A stretch of 40,426 nt of DNA from NCBI GenBank assembly GCA_012516075.1, contig JAAYXE010000088.1:1-40426 (forward strand), given 5' to 3'. Under the pieces are notes generated by a model, which ran no database searches, was not told where the DNA came from, and saw only the letters and a list, made by a program, of their open reading frames with translations. Made by a program: the position numbers and the translations under genes. This DNA comes from Chloroflexota bacterium. GTDB lineage: Bacteria > Chloroflexota > Anaerolineae > Anaerolineales > UBA4823. Positions 14,660 through 22,346 of this stretch are shown one piece after another; the stretch's first letter is position 1, and each line of letters begins with the position of its first letter.

Positions 14660-15259
14660 TTACGATGCCAGAGCGAAGGTCAACTGGGACTGGCGCTCTG
14701 AGGCCCACCACAGGGCCAGCCAGCCGGCCAGCATCGAGATCATCAGCACGGTGGCGGTCAGGTCCAGGAAACCGAGCTGCAGAGATACCTGCAGCGGCTC
14801 GGGCCATGCCAGGGCGTGAGCCAGCCAGTCCACCAGCAGCGGGATGCCCAACCCGGGCAGCGGTCCCCAGCCCGGCAGCGCCAGGCCTTCCATGCCCATG
14901 TCCACGGGGATCCAGCCGTTTGCCAGCAGGCCGGCCAGAATCAGCAGCACCTGGAAAGCAGCCCAACCGCTGATCAGGCCCAGCGGCAGGATGAACCAGC
15001 CCAGCCGCATTAGCCGCTTCCAGAAGGAATTTTTACGGCCTGCAGCCCGGGCCGCCACCTGTGCGGCAAAGCGCTCGTCCGGGATGAGCGGGGCCGGGAC
15101 CGGCACTTCGTGCAGCAGAGCCGAGAGCCGCTCATAGGTCTTCAGCTCTTCCTGGCAGGTGAGGCATTCACTCAGATGGGCTTCCACCCATTCGAGCTGC
15201 TCACCGTGCAGCTCACCGTCGTAATAGGCCGAAAGCAGATCGGTCGGATGTTCGTTCAT
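14660..15259 (-). CDS. zinc-finger anti-sigma factor
   Basis: A 199-residue membrane protein whose N-terminus is a zf-HC2 anti-sigma domain: LSAYYDGELHGEQLEWVEAHL, then HLSECLTC (H-x3-C-x2-C). The cytoplasmic zinc domain holds the partner sigma factor. Two or three hydrophobic segments follow, beginning near residue 86 (GWFILPLGLISGWAAFQVLL) and ending near 190. The ATG at 15259 overlaps the TGA of the sigma gene (TGATG), showing translational coupling; a GTG one codon upstream is possible. The partner is the ECF sigma factor encoded just before. Confidence 0.9.
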   Translation of the reverse strand: MNEHPTDLLSAYYDGELHGEQLEWVEAHLSECLTCQEELKTYERLSALLHEVPVPAPLIPDERFAAQVAARAAGRKNSFWKRLMRLGWFILPLGLISGWAAFQVLLILAGLLANGWIPVDMGMEGLALPGWGPLPGLGIPLLVDWLAHALAWPEPLQVSLQLGFLDLTATVLMISMLAGWLALWWASERQSQLTFALAS

Positions 15260-15816
15260 CACACCTCCAGAACCTGCGCCAGGCGCTGGCGCAGTTGGCT
15301 GCGGGCATAGTTCAGGCGGGACATCACGGTGCCGACGGGGATGTCCAGCAAATCGGCGATCTCGGCATAGGAGAGGCCCTGGTACTCCCGCAGCACGAGC
15401 ACGGCCCGGCTGGCGGGGGGCAGGTCCAACACCGCCTGGCGCACCAGCTGTGCGCGCTCTCCTTCTTCAACCTGCCTTTCCAGGGAGGCGGCCGGGTCGC
15501 GCAGCGGCAGTTCATCGATGGAAACGCTCTCCCGCCGGCGGCGGAGCTGGTCCAGGGCGTAGTTCACGGCGATGCCCGTCACCCAGTTGCGGAAGGAGTA
15601 CTGCGGTTTGTAGGTGTGCATGCGCTGCCAGGCCCGCAGGAAGCCTTCCTGAGCCGCGTCTTCCGCCAGGTGGATGTCGCCCAGCATGCGGTAAGCCGCA
15701 GCCGTCACCGCTTCCCGGTGGCGGAGGACCAGCGCTTCGAAGGACTGCAGGTCTCCCTGCAGTGCGCCGGCTGCCAGGGCTTCATCGCTTTCAACCGTCA
15801 TTACCTGGGGCTCCAT
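15259..15816 (-). CDS. ECF-type RNA polymerase sigma factor
   Basis: A 185-residue sigma factor. Region 2 is at about residues 20-90 (ALVLRHREAVTAAAYRMLGD, EDAAQEGFLRAWQRM, FRNWVTGIAVNYALDQLRRRR). Region 4 is at about 120-180 (LPPASRAVLVLREYQGLSYAEIADLL, VGTVMSRLNYARSQLRQRL). Region 3 is absent, as in group 4 (extracytoplasmic function) sigma factors. The next gene is its anti-sigma factor, overlapping by one base. The ATG at 15816 gives nine residues before a second possible start (MTVESDEA); the ribosome site does not decide clearly. The inducing signal is unknown. Confidence 0.93.
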   Translation of the reverse strand: MEPQVMTVESDEALAAGALQGDLQSFEALVLRHREAVTAAAYRMLGDIHLAEDAAQEGFLRAWQRMHTYKPQYSFRNWVTGIAVNYALDQLRRRRESVSIDELPLRDPAASLERQVEEGERAQLVRQAVLDLPPASRAVLVLREYQGLSYAEIADLLDIPVGTVMSRLNYARSQLRQRLAQVLEV

Positions 15817-15908
15817 GCGTATCCCGTCATCCTTTCTACTATCTATACGGAATCCAGCGCGATTTTATTCGGAAATTGGGGAGGAGTTTTTTGAAATGAG
15901 GGCTGTGG

Positions 15909-15992
15909 TTTGAACAACTGAAGAGCCGAAAGGACTGATACACTGAATCTCCTTTCAGCGTCTCATCGACTTCAGAGTTTCAGCGGTTCAAG
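15909..15992. repeat. palindromic CTGAA/TTCAG repeat, copy A
   Basis: About 84 bases built from short CTGAA-like units on the left (AACTGAAG, GACTGATAC, CACTGAATC at roughly nine- to ten-base steps) and their complements on the right (CTTTCAGCG, CTTCAGAG, TTTCAGCGG). It folds as one imperfect hairpin. A second copy in the same orientation lies at 16145-16233; the right ends share TTTCAGCGGTTCAA exactly. No protein gene is present between 15817 and 16617. Confidence 0.7.
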
Positions 15993-16008
15993 TGTCTCAA
16001 GTGGTTCA

Positions 16009-16039
16009 CCTGCGGCAGTCCTTATTGGACTGCCGCAGG
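16009..16039. repeat. 13-base-pair perfect hairpin between the two repeat copies
   Basis: CCTGCGGCAGTCC, a TTATT loop and GGACTGCCGCAGG. On neither strand is it followed by a T-run. It lies in a GC-rich stretch (15993-16144) which also holds GGGGCCTGACGCCCC and is flanked by the two palindromic repeat copies. Confidence 0.75.
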
Positions 16040-16144
16040 CCGTTTCGACTGCGGGGCCTGACGCCCCCAAGCATGCGCAGCATGCCGCTCCGCGCGCCTG
16101 CGGTTAGCGGGCGCTGTTGTTCGTGGGAAGGGTTCCTGCGCGCG

Positions 16145-16233
16145 TTTAAACCACTGAAGCGCTGATTGGACTGAAACACTTAATCCGCGTGCTTTTCAGC
16201 GTTTCATTCACTTCAGTGTTTCAGCGGTTCAAA
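16145..16233. repeat. palindromic CTGAA/TTCAG repeat, copy B
   Basis: The second copy of the repeat at 15909-15992, about 89 bases. Left arm ACCACTGAAGCGCTGA, GGACTGAAACACTTAA; right arm TTTTCAGCGTTTCATT, CACTTCAGTGTTTCAGCGG. The arms are imperfect complements of each other, and the whole is a direct repeat of copy A. Origin unknown; a non-autonomous mobile or REP-like element is possible. Confidence 0.7.
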
Positions 16234-16275
16234 GAAAAGACCCTCTGCGGGAAATGGCTTTCGAAAAAACTGGGG

Positions 16276-16310
16276 AAAATAAAAATCACGCCTGAAATTT
16301 CAGGCGTGAT
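16276..16310 (-). terminator. terminator of the tRNA-Asn gene
   Basis: Read on the minus strand, a perfect 26-base palindrome (16310-16285, half-site ATCACGCCTGAAA) is followed by TTTTATTTT. It lies 14 bases after the tRNA 3' end, so it serves the tRNA transcript. Confidence 0.85.
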
Positions 16311-16324
16311 CGTTCTTCACGAGG

Positions 16325-16397
16325 CTCCTCGACCAGGACTCGAACCTGGAACCTAGCGGTTAACAGCCGCCCGCTCTGCCGATTGAGCTATCGAGGA
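16325..16397 (-). tRNA. tRNA-Asn (anticodon GTT)
   Basis: A 73-base cloverleaf on the minus strand: acceptor TCCTCGA/TCGAGGA, D-stem GCTC/GAGC, anticodon loop CTGTTAA with anticodon GTT, T-arm CCAGG-TTCGAGT-CCTGG and discriminator G. The CCA end is not encoded. All stems pair, with one G-T wobble in the anticodon stem. It has its own promoter and terminator. Confidence 0.97.
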
Positions 16398-16411
16398 ATT
16401 TAGCGACGGGC

Positions 16412-16440
16412 ATTATAACCTCAAGGTTAGGGGGTGTCAA
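16412..16440 (-). promoter_or_regulatory. consensus sigma70 promoter for tRNA-Asn
   Basis: On the minus strand TTGACA (16440-16435) and TATAAT (16417-16412) with 17 bases between: both boxes match consensus exactly. The predicted start is a few bases upstream of the tRNA 5' end at 16397. Confidence 0.9.
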
Positions 16441-16531
16441 GGCAAGAGGGCCCAAATCACGCCGCAATTCACATATAACCTTCCAAACAGCCCGTAAACC
16501 TGACAATCTTCTAAGCCTGGGGTCATTCTGT

Positions 16532-16560
16532 TTGACGCCCCTACCCCCTGCCTTTATAAT
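16532..16560 (+). promoter_or_regulatory. sigma70 promoter for the PATAN/GTPase cluster
   Basis: TTGACG at 16532-16537 and TATAAT at 16555-16560, 17 bases apart. It gives a leader of about 50 bases to the ATG at 16618 and is divergent from the tRNA promoter. I find no other clear promoter before 29426, so it may drive a very long transcript. Confidence 0.82.
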
Positions 16561-16617
16561 CGACCCAACTCCTACGATTTTTATGTTTTATCAGCAGGTT
16601 CCTGTCGAGTCTCATCC

Positions 16618-17448
16618 ATGGCGCTTAAGGGCAATTTACGCGATTTCAGCATATCTCAATTACTCAACCTGATCAACCTGGCGAGAAAAACAGGAACGCT
16701 GATCATTGATGGTCCCGACCATCAGAAGGTTTGTGTCAGCTTCTGTGAAGGCAGGCTGGCCTACGCCCAGAACGGTCAGGAGGACGGCAGCCTCACCGCC
16801 GTCCTTTATCGTGCTCGCAAACTGACGGCTGCCCAGCAGCGCGCCATCCAGCAGCGCGCCGGCAAGATGAGCGACAAAGAGCTCGGCCTGCTGCTGATCA
16901 ACGCCAAGTACGTCACCCAGCAGGATATCCTCAACAGCCTGCAGAGCTACTTCATCCAGGTGGTCAACAAGCTGTTCACCTGGCCGTCCGGCAGCTTCCG
17001 CTTTGAGAGCGGCCTGCTGCCGCCCGACGACCGCATCACGGTGCGCATCCGGCTGGAGAATATCATCATCGAAGGCACACGCCGGATGAAAGAACTGGAG
17101 CAGCTCCAGGATGAGATCCCCAGCCTGGATATTGCTGTGAAGTTTGCCGAACGCCCCGGCGCCAATATCCGCAACGTCAGCCTGAGCCGCGATGAATGGC
17201 GCGTGGTGTCTTACATCAACCCCAAAAACTCGCTGCGCCAGATTGCCAGAGCCACCAACATGTCGGACCTGGAGATCCGGCGCATTATCTACGGGCTTCT
17301 CCAGGCCGGGCTGATCGAGTTCACCCGCCCGGTGGGCGCTAAGCCGCCGGCGCAGAAGTCCCAGCAGCGGCTCCCCGAGCAGCAGCAGAACCCCGCGGAA
17401 AAGAAATCGCTCATCCAGCGGCTGATCAACCGCATCCGCTCACTATAG
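16618..17448 (+). CDS. PATAN (DUF4388) domain protein
   Basis: A 276-residue cytoplasmic protein. Residues 1-about 150 are a DUF4388/PATAN domain: MALKGNLRDFSISQLLNLINLARKTGTL in outline, then VSFCEGRLAYAQNG, a helical insertion, LFTWPSGSFRFE. PATAN domains occur in bacterial signalling, often beside small GTPases and response regulators, and are thought to be protein-interaction modules. Residues about 185-245 look like a winged helix (WRVVSYINPKNSLRQIARATNMSDLEIRRIIYGLLQAGLIEF). A Gln/Pro-rich basic tail ends the protein. The neighbour 49 bases downstream is an MglA-like GTPase, the usual partner type. No strong ribosome site; the start is set by the family's typical MALKGNL beginning. Confidence 0.88.
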   Translation: MALKGNLRDFSISQLLNLINLARKTGTLIIDGPDHQKVCVSFCEGRLAYAQNGQEDGSLTAVLYRARKLTAAQQRAIQQRAGKMSDKELGLLLINAKYVTQQDILNSLQSYFIQVVNKLFTWPSGSFRFESGLLPPDDRITVRIRLENIIIEGTRRMKELEQLQDEIPSLDIAVKFAERPGANIRNVSLSRDEWRVVSYINPKNSLRQIARATNMSDLEIRRIIYGLLQAGLIEFTRPVGAKPPAQKSQQRLPEQQQNPAEKKSLIQRLINRIRSL

Positions 17449-17497
17449 CCCGTGTAATTACCCAAGGATCTCAATAGAACGGACAGGACATCGCTTC

Positions 17498-18040
17498 ATG
17501 CAAACGGTAAAGATGGTCGTTACTGGCCCTTACAATGCAGGTAAGACCGAGTTCATTCGCTCAGTCAGTGAAATCGATGTGGTATCTACCGAGCGGAAAG
17601 TCACCTCCGCAGAGGAAATGGTGAAAGACACCACCACGGTTGCCATGGACTTCGGACGCATTACCGTTGATGACGATCTGGTCCTGTACCTTTTCGGAAC
17701 CCCCGGACAGAAGCGCTTCGATTTCATGTGGGAGATCCTTTCGGAGGGCATGCTGGGCTTTATCGTCATGGTAGACAGCAGCCGGCCGGAAACCTTTCGC
17801 GAGGCGCGCAGCATCCTGGAGACATTCCGCGCCTACGCCCCCACCCCTTACGTCGTCGCCGCCAACAAGCAGGACCTGGAAGACGCCTGGGATGTGGAAG
17901 ATATGCGCATTGCCCTGCGGCTGGACCCGCGCGTAAAGCTGCTGCCCTGCGTTGCCTGCGAAAAAGAAGACGTCAAAAACGTGCTGCTCGAACTGCTGTA
18001 CAGCATCCTGGCTGAAATGGAGCTCAAAGAAGAGAAGTAA
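17498..18040 (+). CDS. MglA/Rab-like small GTPase
   Basis: A 180-residue small GTP-binding protein. G1 is GPYNAGKT at residues 10-17, the switch-I threonines are in DTTTVAMDFG (44-53), G3 FGTPGQKRF begins at 66, and G4 NKQD is at 123-126. Switch II is GTPGQ where Ras has DTAGQ, as in many bacterial Rab/Arf-like GTPases (MglA relatives, CvnD). It probably acts as a cytoplasmic switch together with the PATAN protein; a roadblock-type GAP gene is not present here. The long multi-GAF kinase and response regulators downstream suggest it belongs to a two-component circuit. AGGACA precedes the ATG. Confidence 0.9.
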   Translation: MQTVKMVVTGPYNAGKTEFIRSVSEIDVVSTERKVTSAEEMVKDTTTVAMDFGRITVDDDLVLYLFGTPGQKRFDFMWEILSEGMLGFIVMVDSSRPETFREARSILETFRAYAPTPYVVAANKQDLEDAWDVEDMRIALRLDPRVKLLPCVACEKEDVKNVLLELLYSILAEMELKEEK

Positions 18041-18086
18041 GGCCGCCCGCGCGGTCACTGCGATTCTTTTGAAAAAAAATGCGGCT

Positions 18087-18971
18087 GTGTCTTCCATCAC
18101 GACTGATCAGGGAATTGTACATTACGAGGTTTTCGGGCGCGGACGCCCGGTAATCTTGCTGCACGGTTGGCTGGGCTCCTGGGGGCTGTGGCAGGAGACC
18201 ATGGCCGTTTTAGGCCGCTATTACCGCACCTACGCGCTGGATTTCTGGGGCTTTGGAGAATCGGGGAAGAAGCGCCCCACCTACGCCGTGCAGGACTTCG
18301 TCAGCCTGGTCGATCAGTTCATGGAGCAGCTCGGCATCGCCCAGGCGCCCCTGGTGGGTCACAGCATGGGCGGGACGGTCAGCCTGGCTGCTGCCATCCA
18401 GTTCCCCGAGCGGGTCAAAAAAGTTGCCGTCATCGGCTCGCCAATTGCTGGCTCCTCGCTCTCCTTCCTGTTGAAGCTCTTCGGCCGCCGGCCGGTCGCT
18501 CGCGTGGTCTACAGCAACCTGTGGGCTTTCAAATGGAGCATGCGCATGCTGGCGCCCTTCTATTCGCGCGATCCGCGCTGGCCAGACATGATGGATCGCG
18601 ACCTCTCCAGCACCACGCTCGAATCCTTCCTGCTGAGCATCGCTTCGCTGCGCCGCACCGACCTGCGTCCGCAGCTCTCGCAGATTAAGGTGCCGGTGAT
18701 GGGCATGTACGGCCAGCGTGATATTGTCGTCAGCCCCCAGCAGTGGAAACCGCTGCTGGCAGGCGTGCCGCATGCGCGCATCGAACGCTTCCTCCACGCC
18801 GGCCACTTCATCATGCTCGACGAACCCGCCGCATTCATGGAGACGCTGCGCGACTTCCTGGATGCAGACGAAGGCCGCACATCTCCGGTTCACAAGCCGG
18901 CGAACGACAGCGAACAGGCCGTTTATGCTCAAGATCATCTTACAAGACCCGCGCCACCTGCCTCCATTTAA
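18087..18971 (+). CDS. alpha/beta hydrolase, intact catalytic triad
   Basis: About 294 residues of the alpha/beta hydrolase fold: VHYEVFGRGRPVILLHGWLGSW (oxyanion-hole region HGW), LDFWGFGESG, nucleophile elbow GHSMGG with Ser93 (counting from the GTG at 18087), an acid in YGQRDIVV, and the catalytic His in HAGHFIMLDEP. Its substrate is unknown. It is a paralogue of the gene at 28638-29426. The start is uncertain: the GTG at 18087 precedes the conserved part by eight residues but has no clear ribosome site; a TTG at 18069 is also in frame. The 3' end overlaps the next gene by 47 bases in another frame. Confidence 0.85.
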   Translation: MSSITTDQGIVHYEVFGRGRPVILLHGWLGSWGLWQETMAVLGRYYRTYALDFWGFGESGKKRPTYAVQDFVSLVDQFMEQLGIAQAPLVGHSMGGTVSLAAAIQFPERVKKVAVIGSPIAGSSLSFLLKLFGRRPVARVVYSNLWAFKWSMRMLAPFYSRDPRWPDMMDRDLSSTTLESFLLSIASLRRTDLRPQLSQIKVPVMGMYGQRDIVVSPQQWKPLLAGVPHARIERFLHAGHFIMLDEPAAFMETLRDFLDADEGRTSPVHKPANDSEQAVYAQDHLTRPAPPASI

Positions 18972-20202
18972 CGAACGTGCCCGTGATCTGCGCGTGATGA
19001 ACCGGCCGCTGTGGTTAAACCAGCGCGATGTGCTGGCGCCTTATATTACGCGCGAGCTGGAAGTCCCGCCCGGCGGCGCGCTGCCCGAGACCAGGGAGCC
19101 CTGCCTGGTCTACCGCGACAACCTGTACTTCGACGCCGAGTATATCCATGCCTTCCTGGAGGCGGCGATGCGGCGCGGCCGCGCCTGCCGGGCAGCCTTC
19201 TCGGCCAGCGACCCGGCTTTCCGCGAACACGCCCTGCCCCTCTCCACATCCTATGAAAGCTGCGGCGACCTCTATCTGGCCGACCTGTGGTACTACCCGC
19301 ACGGCCCGCAGGAGCAGGCTGAACCGCTGGTGATCGATCTGCAGGCCGTCGAGGTGGGCTATTACCACATCCCCACCTATATGGCTCGCGAGCAGGGCGA
19401 CCTGGTTTTCCAGGTGCCCATGCGCAGCCTGCTGGCCATTGATTCGTGGGTGCATATTTTCATCGCCGATGTGGTCTTCGGCGTTTTTGCGCGCGGGGCG
19501 CGCTTTGAAGCCCGCCTGGAGCAGCACCCTTTCTTCAAGCTGCGCATTCTGGCGAAGGCCATGTACGAGGGCCGCCAAGTGCTGGAGTGCTCGGAACTGG
19601 TGAAGATCGGGCGCAACTGCGTGATCGACCCGACGGCAGTGATCCACGGGCCGACGACCATCGGCGACAATGTCACCATCAACGCCGGCGCGGTGATCGA
19701 GAACTGCGTTATCGGCGATAATGTCAACATTTCGCAGGGCTGCCATTTGATGCTCTCGGTGGTGGGAGACGGCGCATTTCTGCCCTTCAGGGCCTCGCTG
19801 TTCATGACCACGCTGATGGACAACAGCATGGTGGCCCAGAACACCTGCCTGCAGATGTGCGTGGTGGGCCGCAACACCTTTATCGGCGCGGGGACCACCT
19901 TTACCGATTTCAACCTGCTCTCCCGGCCGCTGATGGCCCGCGACGGCGGCGGGGAGCTGGGGCTGGCCAACCGCGAGGTTCTGGGCGGATGCGTGGGCCA
20001 CAACTGCCGCCTGGGGTCCGGGATGATCATCTTCCCGGCGCGCACCATCGAGTCGGATGTGATCCTGTTCGCTTCCCCAGAGCGGCGGGTGATCGACCGG
20101 GACGTCGCTTACGAAGACAGCGATCACCACAAACTGCCTTATAAAGACCTGCACCCGCGCCTCTATCCCCGGCCTGGAGAGGCGGTAGAAGTTACCTGGT
20201 AG
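18925..20202 (+). CDS. left-handed beta-helix (hexapeptide repeat) protein
   Basis: A 425-residue protein. The C-terminal half (about residues 225-390) is a run of hexapeptide turns typical of acyltransferases and the GlmU C-terminal domain: NCVIDPTAVIHGPTTIGDN, VTINAGAVIENCVIGDNVNIS, CVVGRNTFIGAGTTF, NREVLGGCVGHNCRLGSGM. The N-terminal part (KIILQDPRHLPPFNERARDLRVMNRPLWLNQRDVL) faintly recalls GlmU-like sugar nucleotidyltransferase starts, but I do not see a GxGTRM pyrophosphorylase loop. Function unknown; it could be a sugar-nucleotide-dependent acyltransferase or a scaffold. It starts inside the hydrolase gene (ATG at 18925, ACAGG upstream) and the next gene follows after two bases, so all three are translationally linked. 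Confidence 0.78.
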   Translation: MLKIILQDPRHLPPFNERARDLRVMNRPLWLNQRDVLAPYITRELEVPPGGALPETREPCLVYRDNLYFDAEYIHAFLEAAMRRGRACRAAFSASDPAFREHALPLSTSYESCGDLYLADLWYYPHGPQEQAEPLVIDLQAVEVGYYHIPTYMAREQGDLVFQVPMRSLLAIDSWVHIFIADVVFGVFARGARFEARLEQHPFFKLRILAKAMYEGRQVLECSELVKIGRNCVIDPTAVIHGPTTIGDNVTINAGAVIENCVIGDNVNISQGCHLMLSVVGDGAFLPFRASLFMTTLMDNSMVAQNTCLQMCVVGRNTFIGAGTTFTDFNLLSRPLMARDGGGELGLANREVLGGCVGHNCRLGSGMIIFPARTIESDVILFASPERRVIDRDVAYEDSDHHKLPYKDLHPRLYPRPGEAVEVTW

Positions 20203-20204
20203 GT

Positions 20205-21347
20205 ATGGACGGTATGGATTCGTTTGCTTTTATCATTCACCCTATCGACCCGAAGCGCGATGCGGCGCGCAAGTTTCCCCGCCTGGCAAATCTGCTCACC
20301 GAAAAGCAGATCAACTTTTTGTCCACCTTCTTCCCCCCGCTGTACATCTCAGAAATCGAGGGGGTGCAGTCGGAAGCCACTGGAAAAGAGGTGAAAGGAT
20401 GGTTCCTGGCCTGCCCGTACACCCCGAAGCGCATGCTCGAACTGCCCGAACGGATGGTGTACAAAAAGATCATCCAGACCGGCCGCATGGCGGAAAAACT
20501 CGGCGCCAGAATCCTGGGGCTGGGAGCCTTCACCTCGGTAGTCGGCGACGGGGGCATCACGATCGCGCGTGAGCTGGACATCCCCGTCACCACCGGCGAT
20601 GCCTACACCATCGCCACGGCAGTGGAAGCCGTGAAGCAGGCGGCAGAGGTGATGGAGATCCCGCTGAAGCAGGCGGCTGCAGCCGTGGTCGGCGCCGGCG
20701 GCGCGATCGGGCGGGTGTGCGCCGGGCTGCTCGCCGGACAGGTGGGCCGCCTGACCATGATCGGTCGCACAGAAGCCAGCCTGCAGGAGGCCGCCGCACA
20801 GGTGCAGGCCGGGAACCCGGGTGCCGATGTGCGTATCTCAACCGACATCCGCCAGGTGAAAGATGCCCAGATCATCATCACCGTCACCAGTGCTGTGGAA
20901 GCGATCATCGAGCCGGAGCTGCTCCAGCCGGGCAGCATCGTATGCGACGTTGCCCGCCCGCGCGATGTCTCCGCACGCGTGGCCCAGGCCCGCGATGACG
21001 TGCTCGTGATCGACGGCGGTATGGTCGAGGTGCCCGGGAAGGTGAACTTCAACTTCGATTTCGGCTTTCCTCCCGGGAAAGCCTTCGCCTGCATGGCCGA
21101 GACCATGGCGCTGGCCCTGGAGGGCCGCTTCGAGGACTACACGCTGGGGAAGCACATCACCCGCGACCGGGTGGAGGAGATCAGTGCCATCGCCCGGCGG
21201 CACGGTTTTCGCCTGAGCGGTTTTCGCTCCTTCGAACGGGCGGTGACGCCCGCACAGATCGATCACGTTCGCCTGCAGGCAAAGCGCCGCAGCGGCGCCC
21301 GGCCGTTTTTCACCCGGCCTTATCTCGCAGGAAGATCAGGAGGCTGA
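20205..21347 (+). CDS. reductase resembling cyanobacterial acyl-ACP reductase (AAR)
   Basis: A 380-residue soluble protein with a Rossmann domain. It parallels long-chain acyl-[ACP] reductase of cyanobacteria: start FAFIIHPIDP, GARILGLGAFTSVVGDGG (AAR: LGGFSS), VTTGDAYTIA, the nucleotide loop VVGAGGAIGRVCAGLL (GxGGxxG), TSAVEAIIEPELLQPG, VIDGGMVEVPG, and FACMAETMALALEG. The cysteine in FACMAE (Cys296) aligns with the acyl-accepting Cys of AAR. Cyanobacterial AAR makes fatty aldehydes from acyl-ACP with NADPH. Here the partner aldehyde deformylating oxygenase is absent, so the aldehyde would serve another purpose. The sequence is divergent, so a different acyl or aldehyde substrate is possible. 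Two bases separate it from the upstream gene. Confidence 0.78.
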   Translation: MDGMDSFAFIIHPIDPKRDAARKFPRLANLLTEKQINFLSTFFPPLYISEIEGVQSEATGKEVKGWFLACPYTPKRMLELPERMVYKKIIQTGRMAEKLGARILGLGAFTSVVGDGGITIARELDIPVTTGDAYTIATAVEAVKQAAEVMEIPLKQAAAAVVGAGGAIGRVCAGLLAGQVGRLTMIGRTEASLQEAAAQVQAGNPGADVRISTDIRQVKDAQIIITVTSAVEAIIEPELLQPGSIVCDVARPRDVSARVAQARDDVLVIDGGMVEVPGKVNFNFDFGFPPGKAFACMAETMALALEGRFEDYTLGKHITRDRVEEISAIARRHGFRLSGFRSFERAVTPAQIDHVRLQAKRRSGARPFFTRPYLAGRSGG

Positions 21348-21348
21348 A

Positions 21349-22233
21349 ATGGGAAAAGCCCAACTGTTGATCGTTGAAGACGATATCGACATCGCCAACA
21401 TGCTCAAAATCTACTTTACCAACCAGGGTTATGATGTGGACACCGTGCTGCGCGGCGCGGATGCGCTGGAGAAAACCCGCCACAACCTACCCCACCTCAT
21501 CATCCTGGACATCATGCTGCCCGATATGGACGGCTTTGAGGTCTGTCAGGTCCTGCGCACCACCACGCGCACCAGCCACGTGCCGGTGATCTTCCTGACG
21601 CAGAAAGACGAACGCAGTGATAAGCTGCAGGGTCTGGAGCTGGGCGCCGACGACTACATCACCAAGCCTTTCGACATCGACGAACTCAAGCTGCGCGTGC
21701 AGCGTGCCATCTACCGGGCGGAGGTGCAGAACCTGACCGACCCGCGCTCCGGGCTGCCCTCCGGCCGGCTGATCGAGGACCAGCTGCGCAAAATCATCCG
21801 CGAGGACGGCTGGGCTCTGATGGACATCCGCATCCAGCACTTCGAGCCGTTCAAAGAGGTCTACGGCTTTGTGGCCGGCGACGACGTGCTGCGCTTCACC
21901 GCTATGCTGATGGGCGAGGTGGTCGATGAGCTGGGTACCACCAGCGACTTTATCGGCCACGCCGGAGGCGACAATTTCATCGTGATCACCAGCCAGGCAG
22001 CCGCGGAGAGCATCCGCCAGCGGCTCAAAGAGCGCTTTGCCAGCGAAGTTCTCACGCACTACAACTTCCTGGACCGCCAGCAGGGCTACCTGCTGACCGT
22101 TCAGGACGGTCAGCCCCGTGAGGTTCCGTTGATGACCCTGGCGATCGGCATGGTCTCCCCTGCAGAGCACGAATTTGCCGATATCCGCGAGATCACCGAA
22201 CTGGCTGCCGAGGCGCGCCGCCAGAACGGTTAG
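21349..22233 (+). CDS. response regulator with degenerate GGDEF-like domain
   Basis: A 294-residue protein. Residues 1-125 are a receiver: LLIVEDDIDIANML with the acidic pocket, phospho-acceptor Asp54 in LIILDIMLPDMDGFEV, the Thr in FLTQKDE and Lys in ITKPFD. Residues about 130-290 look like a diguanylate cyclase fold (DPRSGLPSGRLIEDQL, FVAGDDVLRFTAML, HAGGDNFIVI). The active-site loop reads AGGDNF, not GG[D/E]EF, so cyclase activity is doubtful and it may be a c-di-GMP or GTP sensor or an interaction domain. Start ATG is at 21349, directly behind the previous stop with a strong AGGAGG. The long kinase follows 113 bases later. Confidence 0.9.
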   Translation: MGKAQLLIVEDDIDIANMLKIYFTNQGYDVDTVLRGADALEKTRHNLPHLIILDIMLPDMDGFEVCQVLRTTTRTSHVPVIFLTQKDERSDKLQGLELGADDYITKPFDIDELKLRVQRAIYRAEVQNLTDPRSGLPSGRLIEDQLRKIIREDGWALMDIRIQHFEPFKEVYGFVAGDDVLRFTAMLMGEVVDELGTTSDFIGHAGGDNFIVITSQAAAESIRQRLKERFASEVLTHYNFLDRQQGYLLTVQDGQPREVPLMTLAIGMVSPAEHEFADIREITELAAEARRQNG

Positions 22234-22346
22234 CCGGCCCGCGCCGGAGAACACCCGGTGGGGCCATTCCGGGGCCGGCCTGCCGGGATTGTTTACTGCG
22301 CAAGCTGCTGTCTGTTTTTTTTAGAGGTACCTGGAACGCCGAGCGA

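Noticed and set aside
15817..15908. Autoregulated ECF sigma promoter upstream of the sigma gene.
   Set aside because: Segments such as ATTCCGTATAGATAG are suggestive, but I could not find a matching -35 element or a second copy in the window.
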